Positions 51,045 to 60,936 of a DNA stretch of 64,000 bases are shown piece by piece. Position 1 is the first letter of the stretch; every line of letters starts with the position of its first letter. This DNA comes from Marinobacter oulmenensis. Its GTDB lineage: Bacteria; Pseudomonadota; Gammaproteobacteria; Pseudomonadales; Oleiphilaceae. A program made the position numbers and the translations under genes. The notes under the pieces were generated by a model. That model made no database searches. It was not told the origin of the DNA and worked only from the letters and a program-made list of their open reading frames with translations. The DNA lies in assembly GCF_014201735.1 (NCBI RefSeq), contig NZ_JACHFE010000008.1, forward strand, positions 62,001-126,000, in the 5' to 3' direction.

Positions 51045-51226
51045 TGCTTTTTCTCCGTCTTTTCCTGTTCGAGAGTACGCTTTTCCACTTCATCATCATC
51101 GAAGGGCAGGTGAGCTGCCTCGTCGTTGGCCTTCTTGCGGTGGGCGCTGTAGGCCCACCAGACGATTCCTAGAAAAACCGCCATTACAAGCAGGGTGTGA
51201 ATACCGCGTAACTCGTTAATATCCAT
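51041..51226 (-). CDS. ccoQ: cbb3 oxidase subunit CcoQ
   Basis: 61 residues with one membrane helix (LLVMAVFLGIVWWAYS) and a charged tail, the CcoQ/FixQ form. It stabilises CcoP in the complex. It overlaps ccoP by four bases and lies four bases after ccoO. Confidence 0.93.
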   Translation of the reverse strand: MDINELRGIHTLLVMAVFLGIVWWAYSAHRKKANDEAAHLPFDDDEVEKRTLEQEKTEKKQ

Positions 51227-51230
51227 GGGA

Positions 51231-51839
51231 TCACCGTTTCTCTGAAATCACAGTACCCAACTGCTGCAGGTATGCGACCAGCGCTTCGATTTCAAATTTG
51301 CCCTTGATCTGCTCGGAGGCACCGGCGATCTGATCGTCGGTGTAGGGTACTCCGAGCGTCTGAAGGGTCTTCATACGCTTGTCGATACTTTCGTGATCGA
51401 CACGGTTCTCGAACAGCCAGGGGAACGCCGGCATGTTGGACTCGGGCACAACGCTGCGTGGGTTAAACAGATGCTGGCGCTGCCAGGCATCGGAGTAACG
51501 ACCACCTACGCGGGCCAGGTCCGGACCGGTACGTTTGGAACCCCACAGGAACGGGCGGTCGTAAACGAACTCACCCGCGACGGAGTAGTGACCGTAGCGC
51601 TCAGTTTCGGAGCGGAACGGACGGATCTGCTGGGTATGGCAGACGTGACAACCTTCACGGATGTAGATGTCACGGCCTTCCAATTCCAGCGCATTCAGCG
51701 GCTCAAGACCTTCAATAGGCTCGTTGACGCTCTTCTGGAAGAACAGGGGGACAACCTCTGCCAGGAAACCGCCGCTGATGGTCAGGACGATCAGAATGAT
51801 CATCAGACCAATGTTTTTCTCGATAATTTCGTGTTTCAT
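51231..51839 (-). CDS. ccoO: cbb3 oxidase subunit CcoO, monohaem cytochrome c
   Basis: 202 residues with one N-terminal membrane helix and a haem c site in [15 protein letters not shown]. The tail resembles CcoO/FixO. It is placed between ccoN and ccoQ with 15- and 4-base gaps. Confidence 0.96.
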   Translation of the reverse strand: MKHEIIEKNIGLMIILIVLTISGGFLAEVVPLFFQKSVNEPIEGLEPLNALELEGRDIYIREGCHVCHTQQIRPFRSETERYGHYSVAGEFVYDRPFLWGSKRTGPDLARVGGRYSDAWQRQHLFNPRSVVPESNMPAFPWLFENRVDHESIDKRMKTLQTLGVPYTDDQIAGASEQIKGKFEIEALVAYLQQLGTVISEKR

Positions 51840-51854
51840 CTGGTCTCTCTCCCC

Positions 51855-53285
51855 TTAGGCCGCCTGAACCGCAGCGTTATTCTCTGCAACGGCGTCCTTC
51901 TGGCGAACAGTCATATAGACGTTGTATGCCATCAGCAGCATGCCGGACAGGAAGATGGCGCCGCCGATAAAGCGGACGAGGTAGCCAGGGTAGGATGCCT
52001 CAAGCGCTTCGACGAAGCTGTAGGTCAGAGTGCCGTCCTCGTTAACCGCACGCCACATCAGACCCTGCATGATGCCGTTCACCCACATGGCAGCGATGTA
52101 CAGTACAGTACCGACAGTCGCCAGCCAGAAGTGAACGTTGATCAGGGAGACGCTGTACATTTCCTTGATGCCCCACAGTTTGGGGATCAGGTGATAGATA
52201 GCGCCGATACTGATCATGGCTACCCAGCCCAGAGCACCGGAGTGCACGTGACCGATGGTCCAGTCCGTGTTGTGGGACAGGGCATTAACGGTCTTGATGG
52301 ACATCATCGGGCCTTCGAAAGTGGACATGCCGTAGAACGACAGGGAAACCACCAGGAAGCGCAGGATGGGGTCGGTGCGCAGTTTGTGCCATGCGCCGGA
52401 CAGGGTCATCATACCGTTGATCATACCGCCCCAGGACGGAGCCAGCAGGATCAGGGACATGATCATACCTGCGGTCTGTGCCCAGTCAGGCAGGGCAGAG
52501 TAGTGCAGGTGGTGACCACCGGCCCAGACGTAGGTGGCGATCAGAGCCCAGAAGTGGACGATGGACAGACGGTAGGAGTAAACCGGACGGTTGGCCTGCT
52601 TGGGAACGAAGTAGTACATCATGCCCAGGAAGCCGGCAGTCAGGAAGAAACCAACCGCGTTGTGGCCATACCACCACTGCATCATCGCGTCGGTAACACC
52701 GGCGTAAGCCGAGTAGGACTTGAAGGCAGTTGCCGGCAGTTCCAGGTTGTTACCAATGTGGAGAACGGCGATGGTGATGATGAAGGCACCATAGAACCAG
52801 TTGGCCACATAGATGTGAGAAGTGGTGCGCTTGGCGATCGTGCCGAAGAATACCAGGGCATAGGCTACCCAGACGATGGTGATGGCGATGTCAATCGGCC
52901 ATTCCAGTTCGGCGTATTCTTTTGAAGTGGTAAGGCCCAGTGGCAGGGTCAGTGCCGCAGACACGATGATGGCTTGCCAGCCCCAGAATGTGAACGAAGC
53001 CAGTCCACCCGAGAACAGGCGGGTCTGACAGGTTCTCTGAACTGCGTAGTAGGAGGTGGCAAACAACGCACTTCCGCCAAAGCCGAAAATGACGGCATTG
53101 GTATGCAGCGGCCGCAGGCGACCGAAATGGGTAAAGGGCAGGTCGAGGTTAAGGGACGGCCAGACCAGTTGTGCTGCAATCAGCACACCCAGGGCCATTC
53201 CAACGATACCCCATACCACTGTCATGATGGCGAACTGTCTCACCACCTTGTAGTTGTATGTCAGGTTTGCATTTACTGTGCTCAT
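51855..53285 (-). CDS. ccoN: cbb3 oxidase catalytic subunit CcoN
   Basis: 476 residues with about twelve membrane helices, carrying the haem b and haem b3-CuB centre. Histidine-rich helices [14 protein letters not shown] and [11 protein letters not shown] contain probable metal ligands. It is the oxygen-reducing subunit with high O2 affinity. It is the first gene of ccoNOQP and has two ANR/FNR-like boxes upstream. Confidence 0.96.
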   Translation of the reverse strand: MSTVNANLTYNYKVVRQFAIMTVVWGIVGMALGVLIAAQLVWPSLNLDLPFTHFGRLRPLHTNAVIFGFGGSALFATSYYAVQRTCQTRLFSGGLASFTFWGWQAIIVSAALTLPLGLTTSKEYAELEWPIDIAITIVWVAYALVFFGTIAKRTTSHIYVANWFYGAFIITIAVLHIGNNLELPATAFKSYSAYAGVTDAMMQWWYGHNAVGFFLTAGFLGMMYYFVPKQANRPVYSYRLSIVHFWALIATYVWAGGHHLHYSALPDWAQTAGMIMSLILLAPSWGGMINGMMTLSGAWHKLRTDPILRFLVVSLSFYGMSTFEGPMMSIKTVNALSHNTDWTIGHVHSGALGWVAMISIGAIYHLIPKLWGIKEMYSVSLINVHFWLATVGTVLYIAAMWVNGIMQGLMWRAVNEDGTLTYSFVEALEASYPGYLVRFIGGAIFLSGMLLMAYNVYMTVRQKDAVAENNAAVQAA

Positions 53286-53355
53286 AGCCTTACCAATGGG
53301 TTTAGGATGGGGGGTTATGCGGGGGCAAGTATGGAGAAAGCATTAGGGCTTTGCA

Positions 53356-53369
53356 ATGATTCAGGTCAA
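53356..53369 (-). promoter_or_regulatory. Second ANR/FNR-like box upstream of ccoN
   Basis: On the minus strand TTGAC-CTGA-ATCAT matches TTGAT-N4-ATCAA at 8 of 10 positions. It is 17 bases centre to centre from the stronger box. Confidence 0.5.
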
Positions 53370-53372
53370 CTC

Positions 53373-53386
53373 ATGATATTCATCAA
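53373..53386 (-). promoter_or_regulatory. ANR/FNR box upstream of ccoN
   Basis: On the minus strand TTGAT-GAAT-ATCAT matches the consensus at 9 of 10 positions, about 94 bases before the ccoN start. A -10-like TAATGC (53345-53340) sits near the right distance for class II activation. Confidence 0.75.
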
Positions 53387-53521
53387 AATCGCCGGATTCG
53401 GCAGCGTCACCAGTAAGTTGCGTGACTCCAAAGGGTTTTTCCGAAGGCGGTGCGGGCAAGGGGTAATGGGCCACTCCGTCAGGGTAATGTTACCGCTCAG
53501 TTTAAGGTTAAATAAAGTGGC

Positions 53522-54181
53522 ATGAAGCACATTACGACTAAAAGTTATGACGATAGACCCGACTGGATCATGGTGCTCGCCCATGGCGCTGGAGCACCGA
53601 TGGATTCGCCATTTATGAATGAATTGGCCGGGGCGCTGGAGGGGCATGGTATCGCCTGCCTGCGCTTCGAGTTTCTTTATATGGAAAAACGCCGCGAGGA
53701 CGGGAAAAAGCGCCCACCGGATCGCCAGCCAAAACTTCTGGAATGTTTCCGGGACGTGGTTGAGCAGGTGCGGGCCAGGCATGGGCCGGACTGTCGGCTA
53801 CTGGTTGGGGGCAAATCCATGGGCGGGCGGATGGCATCGCTGCTGGCAGCGCAGTCGCCTGAAGGGATTGCCGGCGTCGCATGTTATGGTTACCCCTTTC
53901 ATCCGCCCGGCAAGCCTGATCGCTGGCGCACGGACCATTTCCCGGATATCTGCAGCCCGATGTTGATTGTTCAGGGCACGCGGGACCCGTTTGGCAAGTG
54001 TGATGAGGTGGAATCGCGGGATGTGATCCCCGATGGTTCCCGTCTGGTCTGGCTTGAGGGCGGCAATCACGATTTCGAGCCCCTGGTTCGCAGTGGCCGG
54101 AGCCGGCAGGATCTGATCGACGAGGCTGCCCGCGCCACCCGTCAGTTTGCTGAGGCCATGTATATAAAAGGTGACCAATGA
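53522..54181 (+). CDS. Alpha/beta-hydrolase family protein
   Basis: 219 residues of the alpha/beta fold, in the group with Tex30-like proteins. The nucleophile elbow is GGKSMGGRMAS, the acid is in GTRDPFG and the histidine in GGNHDF, so the triad is complete. The substrate is unknown. Its stop overlaps rlmM by four bases, so the two are coupled. It is divergent from ccoN. Confidence 0.85.
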   Translation: MKHITTKSYDDRPDWIMVLAHGAGAPMDSPFMNELAGALEGHGIACLRFEFLYMEKRREDGKKRPPDRQPKLLECFRDVVEQVRARHGPDCRLLVGGKSMGGRMASLLAAQSPEGIAGVACYGYPFHPPGKPDRWRTDHFPDICSPMLIVQGTRDPFGKCDEVESRDVIPDGSRLVWLEGGNHDFEPLVRSGRSRQDLIDEAARATRQFAEAMYIKGDQ

Positions 54182-55254
54182 AAGAAGTAGTGCTTATCTG
54201 CCGTCCGGGCTTTGAATCGGAGGCTGGGCAGGAATTGACCGATCAGGCGGCAGAGGCCGGCCTTTACGGGTATTTCCTGCCCATGGCGGGCACCGGTGTG
54301 GTCCGTTTTGTGATGGCCGGGGAAGAGACCGCCGAGCAGTTGCTGGCAGCGGTTCCCCTTGAGGCACTGGTTTTTGTCCGGGACTGGTTTGTGCTGATTG
54401 GTGAGTGTCCCCTGCCAGCAAAGGATCGGGTTGGTGCCGTGATCGGCTTTCTCCGGGATCGGGAGTGGCCGGGGGATCTGTGTGCCCGTCTGGAGGTTCG
54501 CCTGACCGAAAACAACGAAGACCATGACCTGGGCAATTTTGCACGCAAGTGGGTGGCGCCTCTGTCGAGCGGACTGCGTGGTGCCGGATTGCTGCAACAG
54601 GACGCCAGCACCGAGGCCGCCGCGCGCCTTGAGGTACTTCTGCCCGGATTCGAGTCCGCGCTGATTGGTTTCAGCGTGGCCGACAACCGCTCCCCGTTTC
54701 TTGGCGGGAATCCGAGATTGCGCCTGTCGGCCTCGGCTCCAAGCCGATCAGCACTCAAGCTTGAGGAAGCCTGGAAGCTCTTTATCCCCGAATCGCAGTG
54801 GTATGACTATCTTGGCGGGGGCAAGAAAGCGGTGGACCTGGGCGCGGCCCCCGGAGGTTGGACCTGGCAACTGGTTCGCCAGGGCATGTTGGTGACGGCG
54901 GTCGATAATGGCCCGATGAACACCGAGTTGATGGCAAGCGGTCATGTCGAGCATGTGCGTGCGGATGGTTATGGCTGGCGACCCAAGCGGGCCGTGGACT
55001 GGATGGTCTGCGATATCGTGGACAAGCCGGCAAGGACCGCCAAGATGGCGGTTGACTGGCTTGGTAACCGGTTATGCCGTTACGCCATTTTCAACCTGAA
55101 GCTGCCGATGAAAAAACGATACGAGGAATGGCTGCACTGCCAGGATATCCTGGCCCGGGGGCTGGACGAGACAGAGGTCACCTGTCGGCTGCGGGCGCGT
55201 CACCTGTACCACGACCGCGAGGAAATTACCTGTTTCCTTGAGCGTCTGGACTGA
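54178..55254 (+). CDS. rlmM: 23S rRNA (cytidine-2498-2'-O)-methyltransferase RlmM
   Basis: 358 residues with an N-terminal THUMP-like domain and a Rossmann methyltransferase domain. The SAM site is VDLGAAPGGWTWQL and later FNLKLPMKKRYEEW carries the catalytic lysine region. It modifies C2498 of 23S rRNA. Length matches E. coli RlmM (366). Confidence 0.94.
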   Translation: MKEVVLICRPGFESEAGQELTDQAAEAGLYGYFLPMAGTGVVRFVMAGEETAEQLLAAVPLEALVFVRDWFVLIGECPLPAKDRVGAVIGFLRDREWPGDLCARLEVRLTENNEDHDLGNFARKWVAPLSSGLRGAGLLQQDASTEAAARLEVLLPGFESALIGFSVADNRSPFLGGNPRLRLSASAPSRSALKLEEAWKLFIPESQWYDYLGGGKKAVDLGAAPGGWTWQLVRQGMLVTAVDNGPMNTELMASGHVEHVRADGYGWRPKRAVDWMVCDIVDKPARTAKMAVDWLGNRLCRYAIFNLKLPMKKRYEEWLHCQDILARGLDETEVTCRLRARHLYHDREEITCFLERLD

Positions 55255-55276
55255 GCCCCCGGTGAACGCGCTGATG

Positions 55277-55567
55277 TCAGACGGCGTTCTGTTCAAGGAT
55301 CATGGTTTTTTCCTGGGTATCCATCATTGGCACCAGTTCCGCCATCAGTTCCCGGCGCTCCGGAGAATGGAACCAGTGATTCCAGTCGGCTTCGGAGCGC
55401 CAGTTGGACAGGGTAATGCGGTGATTCGGGTCGTGACTGTCGACCAGGGTTTCGCCGGAAATGAAACCGGGCGCCGCCACAGCGCGCTGTAGCACCTTCC
55501 TGGCCCGCACTTCATAGGCGGACTCGAGGGATTCGGCAATGTGGCGTTCGATCAGGACTCGGATCAT
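55277..55567 (-). CDS. Antibiotic biosynthesis monooxygenase-fold protein
   Basis: 96 residues of the small ferredoxin-like ABM fold, with the segment GFISGETLVDSHDPNHRITLSNW and an HHWF-like WNHWFHSPERRELM. Members range from quinol oxygenases to haem-degrading enzymes; the role is unassigned. I chose ATG 55567, which has AGTTGGCC-type weak spacing but follows family length. Confidence 0.75.
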   Translation of the reverse strand: MIRVLIERHIAESLESAYEVRARKVLQRAVAAPGFISGETLVDSHDPNHRITLSNWRSEADWNHWFHSPERRELMAELVPMMDTQEKTMILEQNAV

Positions 55568-55652
55568 GAGTTGGCCTCCTTCAGTTAGACTTCCTGAACA
55601 GGAAGTTAGCATGTATTTTGAGAAATAACCTCAAACCGAAAGGAGAGCAGCC

Positions 55653-55892
55653 TTGGGTGCGGACGAATTTGACGTTGAGCTCGATGCCAGGGGGCTTTAT
55701 TGCCCGGAGCCGGTGATGCTGTTGCATAACCGGATCAATGACGTGGCGCCGGGTCGGGTGCTGAGGGTCAGGGCAACGGATCCATCGACAACCCGCGATA
55801 TTCCCCGGTTCTGCCAGTTTCTGGGCCATGAGTTGATCAACCAGCAGGAGACGGATGACGAATACCTGTATCTGATCCGGAGGGGGGAATAA
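55653..55892 (+). CDS. TusA-like sulfur-carrier protein
   Basis: 79 residues of the SirA/TusA fold with CPEP at Cys17 in [14 protein letters not shown], the persulfide-carrying motif. It starts at TTG with AAGGAG upstream. TusA relays sulfur for tRNA thiolation and cofactor synthesis. The gene follows no obvious operon partner; a paralogue of TusA is also possible. Confidence 0.88.
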   Translation: MGADEFDVELDARGLYCPEPVMLLHNRINDVAPGRVLRVRATDPSTTRDIPRFCQFLGHELINQQETDDEYLYLIRRGE

Positions 55893-55922
55893 TGCCGGTC
55901 CGGAGCCCGCCGGCGATGAGGG

Positions 55923-57779
55923 TCAGTGGCTGGCAAGACTGCGCAGGTGGCTGAGGAACTCGTCCTTGTCCATCTCACCAAGCACGCGGCCGTCGTTGAT
56001 CTCCCGGCCCTGGCTGTCGAAGAACAGGATTGCCGGAGGGCCAAACAGCCCCAGTTCGTTGAGCAACGCCTGCTGGGCGGGGGTGTTGTCGGTCATGTCG
56101 ATCTGGATCAGGGTGCGTGACGCCAGCGCCTGTGCCACCTCCGGCGTACTGAACACATTGCGTTCCATGACTTTGCAGGAAATGCACCAGTCGGCGTAAA
56201 AGTCCAGCATAGCCGGTCTGCCGGCCTCTGCCGCCCGGGCCAGCAACTGGCGGATCTGTTCGGGGTCTTCGACGGTGTTGAACACCGCCCCATCATGCTG
56301 TCCGCTGACGCCAGTAGCCGCCACCGTGGGAGAGGTGAAAGACGACAGCGGTTTTAGCGGGTCATGGGCGCCGGTCATCGCGCCAGCCAGTAGTGCAAGG
56401 CCATAGGCGAACAGAATCAGCCCCAGCCCCTTGCGGGTGCGCTGCCATCCGGCCTTCGCGGCATCAAAGGCGCCCAGTTGGACGCCGGTAACGGCCGTCA
56501 GTAAGCCCCAGAGTGTCAGTGTGGCCCACGCCGGAATCAATCGCTCAAGCAGCCAGATGGCCACGGCCAGCAGCATGACTCCATAGAAGTGCTTCACTGC
56601 GTTCATCCAGTGCCCTGAGGTGGGCAGCAGTTTTCTTCCACCGACGGCTACCAGTATCAACGGCACGCCCATGCCCAGTCCCAGCATCAGCAGGGCAATG
56701 CCGCCAACGACGGCATCCTGGGTTGTGGAGATATACAACAGGCTGCCGGCCAGTGGCGCCGACACGCAGGGGGAAACGATCAGGGCCGACAGGGCGCCGA
56801 TGCCGAAGATACTGGCGATACGTCCACCCGTGAGTCTCTGGCTGGCGTCGTTGAGGGGTTCCCGTATGGCGCGGGGCAACTGGATTTCAAACAGTCCGAA
56901 CATGGAGAGCGCGAACAGGGCGAACAGGGCGGCAAAGGTGCCCAGAACCCAGGGTGACTGCAGCTGGGCCTGGAGATTAAAGCTGGCGCCAAGCAGACCG
57001 GTGACCACACCCGCGGCGGCGTAGGTAATGGCCATGCCCAGAACATAGCTGACGGACAGGAGCAGGGCATGACCGGTACTCTGGGTGTTCCTGCCCGAGA
57101 CCATGCTGGAAATGATCGGGACCATGGGCAGGACGCAGGGCGTGAATGTCAGCCCAAGGCCCAGCAGGAAAAAGACACCGGCAATCATCAGTACCGATTG
57201 TCGGGAAAGAAAGCCAGCCAGACCAGTGGCAGAGTCTGTGTCGGCAGTCGGCGGCGTGATACTGGTCTGTCCGCCGGGATAGTAAAGCACGTCACGGGTT
57301 TGCGGCGGATAACACAGGCCGGCCTTGGCGCAGCCTTGGTAGCGGACCTGGAGTTCGGCTTCCCGGACGCCATCGGGCAGGGTAACAGGAACCCGGACTT
57401 CGACCGGATCAAAGAAGACCGTGCTTTCGCCGAAAAATTCGTCATCGATCACGGTGCCCGGGCGCGAAAACTCCGGCTCGCCCAGGGTCACGCCTTCGGT
57501 GGTCGTACTGACCTGAATCCGGCTGCGGTACAGATAGTGGCCGGGCGTGATCTGCCAGGACAGGCGCACGGCGCCGTCGTCGGTGGTGTAATTGAACGGC
57601 AGGGCTTCATCAACCGGCAGGAAGTCGCCCTGGCCACCGGAACCCAGAAGAGTGGTGCCACCGTCACCGAGCGCATGGCCCTGGCCGGGGACCAGAAGCA
57701 GGGCGAGCGAGAAAAGAACAGGGCCCAGGGCACAAGCGCCTGCCCGCAGCAAAGACCGGAAAGCCGAGAAAACCGTCAT
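55923..57779 (-). CDS. dsbD: Thiol:disulfide interchange protein DsbD
   Basis: 618 residues: signal peptide, N-terminal periplasmic domain with YQGCAKAGLCYPPQT, a membrane domain with cysteines in FTPCVLPMVPI and SPCVSAPLAGS, and a C-terminal thioredoxin domain with DWCISCK. All three redox modules are complete. It carries reductant from thioredoxin to the periplasm, needed for cytochrome c maturation. I chose ATG 57779 (GAAGG upstream). Confidence 0.95.
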   Translation of the reverse strand: MTVFSAFRSLLRAGACALGPVLFSLALLLVPGQGHALGDGGTTLLGSGGQGDFLPVDEALPFNYTTDDGAVRLSWQITPGHYLYRSRIQVSTTTEGVTLGEPEFSRPGTVIDDEFFGESTVFFDPVEVRVPVTLPDGVREAELQVRYQGCAKAGLCYPPQTRDVLYYPGGQTSITPPTADTDSATGLAGFLSRQSVLMIAGVFFLLGLGLTFTPCVLPMVPIISSMVSGRNTQSTGHALLLSVSYVLGMAITYAAAGVVTGLLGASFNLQAQLQSPWVLGTFAALFALFALSMFGLFEIQLPRAIREPLNDASQRLTGGRIASIFGIGALSALIVSPCVSAPLAGSLLYISTTQDAVVGGIALLMLGLGMGVPLILVAVGGRKLLPTSGHWMNAVKHFYGVMLLAVAIWLLERLIPAWATLTLWGLLTAVTGVQLGAFDAAKAGWQRTRKGLGLILFAYGLALLAGAMTGAHDPLKPLSSFTSPTVAATGVSGQHDGAVFNTVEDPEQIRQLLARAAEAGRPAMLDFYADWCISCKVMERNVFSTPEVAQALASRTLIQIDMTDNTPAQQALLNELGLFGPPAILFFDSQGREINDGRVLGEMDKDEFLSHLRSLASH

Positions 57780-57898
57780 GAATCCTTCGTTGTCCTGATT
57801 TGCGGATAAGGTGAATATCGACGCTGGCTGTGGACACGGGTGCCGGGGCAAAGTTCCCTCTGGAATTACCGACATTAAAGTCGCACAATAGCCAACCG

Positions 57899-58480
57899 AT
57901 GACGCACAATCCAGACGATCTTATCATGCTGTTCAATGACCTGTTCCGGGAAAGTTTCCGGACGATACTGGTCAGGGGCGGCGACGAACCGGAGTATCTG
58001 CCCGTCGACGAATCCGATGGACTCGCCAGGGTGGTTTTTGCACGGGGCTTTTTTGCCAGTGCCCTTCACGAGATTGCTCACTGGTGTATTGCCGGCGAAT
58101 ACCGGCGTACCCTCTACGATTTTGGTTACTGGTACTGCCCGGACGGCCGGACACCGGCCCAGCAAAAAGCGTTCGAACAGGCTGAAATCAAGCCGCAGGC
58201 CATGGAGTGGGTGTTTTCCGTGGCGGCAGGTTCCCGTTTTAACATCAGTGTTGACAACCTGTCGGGCGACGGCGCCGCCGACGAGCGCGCGTTTCGACGC
58301 CAGGTGCGCAGCCAGGCCGAGCGCTATCTCTCGCAGGGGTTGCCGGACCGGGCGCAGCTTTTTTTTGATTCACTCGCACATTTTTACGGGACCCAGGGCC
58401 GGATACATCAGACCTGGAAGACAGAAAGAGAGCGCATAGCGCCGGCCGGGCCCGAACTCAAGCAACAAGGATTACACTGA
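57899..58480 (+). CDS. epmC: Elongation factor P hydroxylase EpmC
   Basis: 193 residues (E. coli 182). The HEIAHWCIAGEYRR segment holds probable iron ligands, and DFGYWYCPDGR, KPQAMEWVFSVAAG and SVDNL agree with EpmC. It hydroxylates the beta-lysyl group of EF-P. The start is ATG 57899; ATG 57926 is an alternative. It is divergent from dsbD and four bases before rhlB. Confidence 0.93.
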   Translation: MTHNPDDLIMLFNDLFRESFRTILVRGGDEPEYLPVDESDGLARVVFARGFFASALHEIAHWCIAGEYRRTLYDFGYWYCPDGRTPAQQKAFEQAEIKPQAMEWVFSVAAGSRFNISVDNLSGDGAADERAFRRQVRSQAERYLSQGLPDRAQLFFDSLAHFYGTQGRIHQTWKTERERIAPAGPELKQQGLH

Positions 58481-58484
58481 CTCT

Positions 58485-59765
58485 ATGACCTCTGACTCCA
58501 ACCATACCAGCGAGTTGCGCTTCAGCGACCTGAACCTCGACAAGCGCCTGCTGGATGCCATCGCCAAGATCGGCTTTGAGTTCTGCACCCCCATACAGGC
58601 CGAGACCCTGCCCTGGACGCTGGCCTGCGAAGACCTGATCGGACAGGCCCAGACCGGTACCGGAAAAACGGCCGCCTTCCTGATTACCGCCATCCAGGCG
58701 CTTCTGGAGGCGCCGGTGGACGACAAGGACCGATATGCCTCCGAACCCCGGGTACTGGCCTTGGCCCCGACCCGGGAGCTGGCCATGCAGATTGCCAAGG
58801 ACGCTGAGCAGCTCTGCCACTACACCGGCCACAAGGTGGTCACCGTGGTCGGCGGCATGAACTACGACAAACAGCGTGAGCAGCTCCAGAATGGTGTCGT
58901 CGATATCCTGGTAGCGACCCCCGGCCGACTGATTGACTTCCTGGGTTCCCAGGATGTGTTCCTGGATCAACTGGACATCCTGATCCTCGACGAAGCGGAC
59001 CGCATGCTGGATATGGGCTTTATTCCGGATGTGAAACGGATCATCCGCAAGTGCACGCCCAAGGAAGGTCGCCAGACGCTGCTGTTCAGTGCCACCTTCA
59101 ATCAGGACGTGCTGAACCTGGCGTCCATGTGGACACAGAATGCCGAATTTGTGGAAATCGAGCCTGAACAGAAAACGGCAGAGCGGGTGGAGCAGACGGT
59201 CTATCTGGTGTCTGATGATGACAAACTGCCGGTGCTGGTCAATTACCTCAAGCGTCCGGAAGTGGAGAAGGCCATTGTCTTTGCCAACCGTCGGGACCAG
59301 TGCCGGGATCTGGAAGAAGATCTGAAGAATCAGGGCGTCAAGGTTGCGCTCATGTCCGGTGAAATTGCCCAGAACAAACGCCTGAAAACCCTGGACCAGT
59401 TCAAGAAAGGCAATATCCAGGTGCTGGTGGCCACGGATGTGGCTGGCCGTGGTATCCACGTCACCGGTGTGACCCACGTGTTCAATTACAACCTGCCGGA
59501 CAACGCCGAGGACTATGTTCACCGGATCGGCCGGACAGGCCGTGCCGGCAGTACCGGTGTCTCGGTCAGCTTTGCCGGTGAGGACGATGCGTTTGCACTG
59601 CCTGCCATTGAAACCTATATCAGCCAGAAGCTGACCACCGAGGTCCCTGATGAAAGCCTGATGGCGGCGATGGAAAAGCCTCCGATTACCCGCAAACGCG
59701 GCGGGCGCCGCAGTGGCGGACGGCCTCAGGGCAATCGTGGCGGTTCGCGTCAGCGCCGGAACTGA
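58485..59765 (+). CDS. rhlB: DEAD-box RNA helicase RhlB-type
   Basis: 426 residues with all helicase motifs: Q-motif FCTPIQAETLP, AQTGTGKT, PTRELAMQ, LDEADRMLDMGF, SATF, ATDVAGRGIH and HRIGRTGRAG. The C-terminal basic tail is Gly/Arg-rich. RhlB assists RNA turnover with the degradosome. The naming is based on length and similarity to RhlB; RhlE-like alternatives are possible. Confidence 0.88.
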   Translation: MTSDSNHTSELRFSDLNLDKRLLDAIAKIGFEFCTPIQAETLPWTLACEDLIGQAQTGTGKTAAFLITAIQALLEAPVDDKDRYASEPRVLALAPTRELAMQIAKDAEQLCHYTGHKVVTVVGGMNYDKQREQLQNGVVDILVATPGRLIDFLGSQDVFLDQLDILILDEADRMLDMGFIPDVKRIIRKCTPKEGRQTLLFSATFNQDVLNLASMWTQNAEFVEIEPEQKTAERVEQTVYLVSDDDKLPVLVNYLKRPEVEKAIVFANRRDQCRDLEEDLKNQGVKVALMSGEIAQNKRLKTLDQFKKGNIQVLVATDVAGRGIHVTGVTHVFNYNLPDNAEDYVHRIGRTGRAGSTGVSVSFAGEDDAFALPAIETYISQKLTTEVPDESLMAAMEKPPITRKRGGRRSGGRPQGNRGGSRQRRN

Positions 59766-59781
59766 CAGGAGTAGTCTCCCG

Positions 59782-60936
59782 ATGATGATCGTAGCCGACG
59801 AAAACATCCCGTTACTGGATTCCTTCTTTGGCGACATGGGGGAGATCCGCCGGGTCTCCGGCCGGGATGTCGGGCCTGACGACGTCCGCGACGCCGACAT
59901 TCTTCTGGTTCGTTCCGTGACCCGCGTCGGGCCGGACCTGCTGGAAGGATCCCGAGTCCGGTTTGTGGGGACCGCCACCATCGGAACCGATCACATTGAT
60001 CGTGCGTGGCTGGAACACAAGGGCATTGGTTTTTCCGCAGCGCCCGGCTGCAATGCCAGCAGCGTGGTGGAATACGTGTTGTCGGTGCTGTCACTTCATG
60101 CCGAGCGTCAGGGTGTGGAGGACTGGAGTGACCTGAGTGTCGGTATTGTCGGCGTCGGCAATGTCGGTGGCTGTCTGGCAGAGCGTCTCCAGCGTCTTGG
60201 CTTTGACGTCAAGCTGTGTGATCCGCCCCGTGGGGAACGCGAAGGGGAGCAGGGTCCCGACTTTGTCACCCTGGAGGAGGCCCTGGGCTGCGATGTGATC
60301 AGCCTGCACACGCCGCTGACCCGTAACCAGCCCCACGCGACCCATCAATTGTTGTCTGAACCGGAACTGGCCAGGCTCTCGTCCGGGCAACTGCTGATCA
60401 ATGCCGGCCGGGGTGAAGTGATTGATGGCCATGCCCTGAAGGCCCGGCTATCCGGCGAACAGGCACCGACCGTTGTGCTTGATGTCTGGGAAAACGAACC
60501 GGCCATTGATCCGGAACTGGTGCGTCAGGTCTGGCTGGCCACGCCGCACATTGCCGGCTACAGCCTGGAAGGCAAGGTTCGGGGCAGTGAAATGATCTAC
60601 CAGGCCCTGAGCCGTTTTCTCGGGCTGCCGGTCCGGAAAAAGGCCGGTCAGTTCCTGCCGGAACCACCGCTGAACAAGCTCACCTTTACCTCGTCGGCGG
60701 ACGAGCGCAAGGCTCTGAAAACCGCCCTGCGTATCTGTTACGACCCGCGCGAGGATGACGCCCGCCTGCGACTGGCGATGAACGGTGAAGCCGGGGAGCG
60801 GGCGCAGGCGTTTGATGGCCTGCGCCGGGACTATCCGGTTCGCCGGGAATGCTCCAGCCTCAAGATCCAGCTCAAGGGCAGTAGCAAGTCCCTCCAGGAC
60901 AGCTTCAAGGCAGCCGGTTTCAAGCTCAAGCTGTAG
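59782..60936 (+). CDS. pdxB: Erythronate-4-phosphate dehydrogenase
   Basis: 384 residues of the D-2-hydroxyacid dehydrogenase family in pyridoxal phosphate synthesis. NAD-binding [22 protein letters not shown] and [11 protein letters not shown] with a His in TPHIAGYS complete the core, and the C-terminal dimerisation domain begins near residue 290. The start is either ATG 59782 or 59785. Its end overlaps htpX, on the other strand, by 11 bases. Confidence 0.94.
   Translation: MMIVADENIPLLDSFFGDMGEIRRVSGRDVGPDDVRDADILLVRSVTRVGPDLLEGSRVRFVGTATIGTDHIDRAWLEHKGIGFSAAPGCNASSVVEYVLSVLSLHAERQGVEDWSDLSVGIVGVGNVGGCLAERLQRLGFDVKLCDPPRGEREGEQGPDFVTLEEALGCDVISLHTPLTRNQPHATHQLLSEPELARLSSGQLLINAGRGEVIDGHALKARLSGEQAPTVVLDVWENEPAIDPELVRQVWLATPHIAGYSLEGKVRGSEMIYQALSRFLGLPVRKKAGQFLPEPPLNKLTFTSSADERKALKTALRICYDPREDDARLRLAMNGEAGERAQAFDGLRRDYPVRRECSSLKIQLKGSSKSLQDSFKAAGFKLKL

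Noticed and set aside
55596..55652. An ATG start for the TusA-like gene
   Set aside because: No in-frame ATG gives the family N-terminus. TTG 55653 has AAGGAG at good distance.
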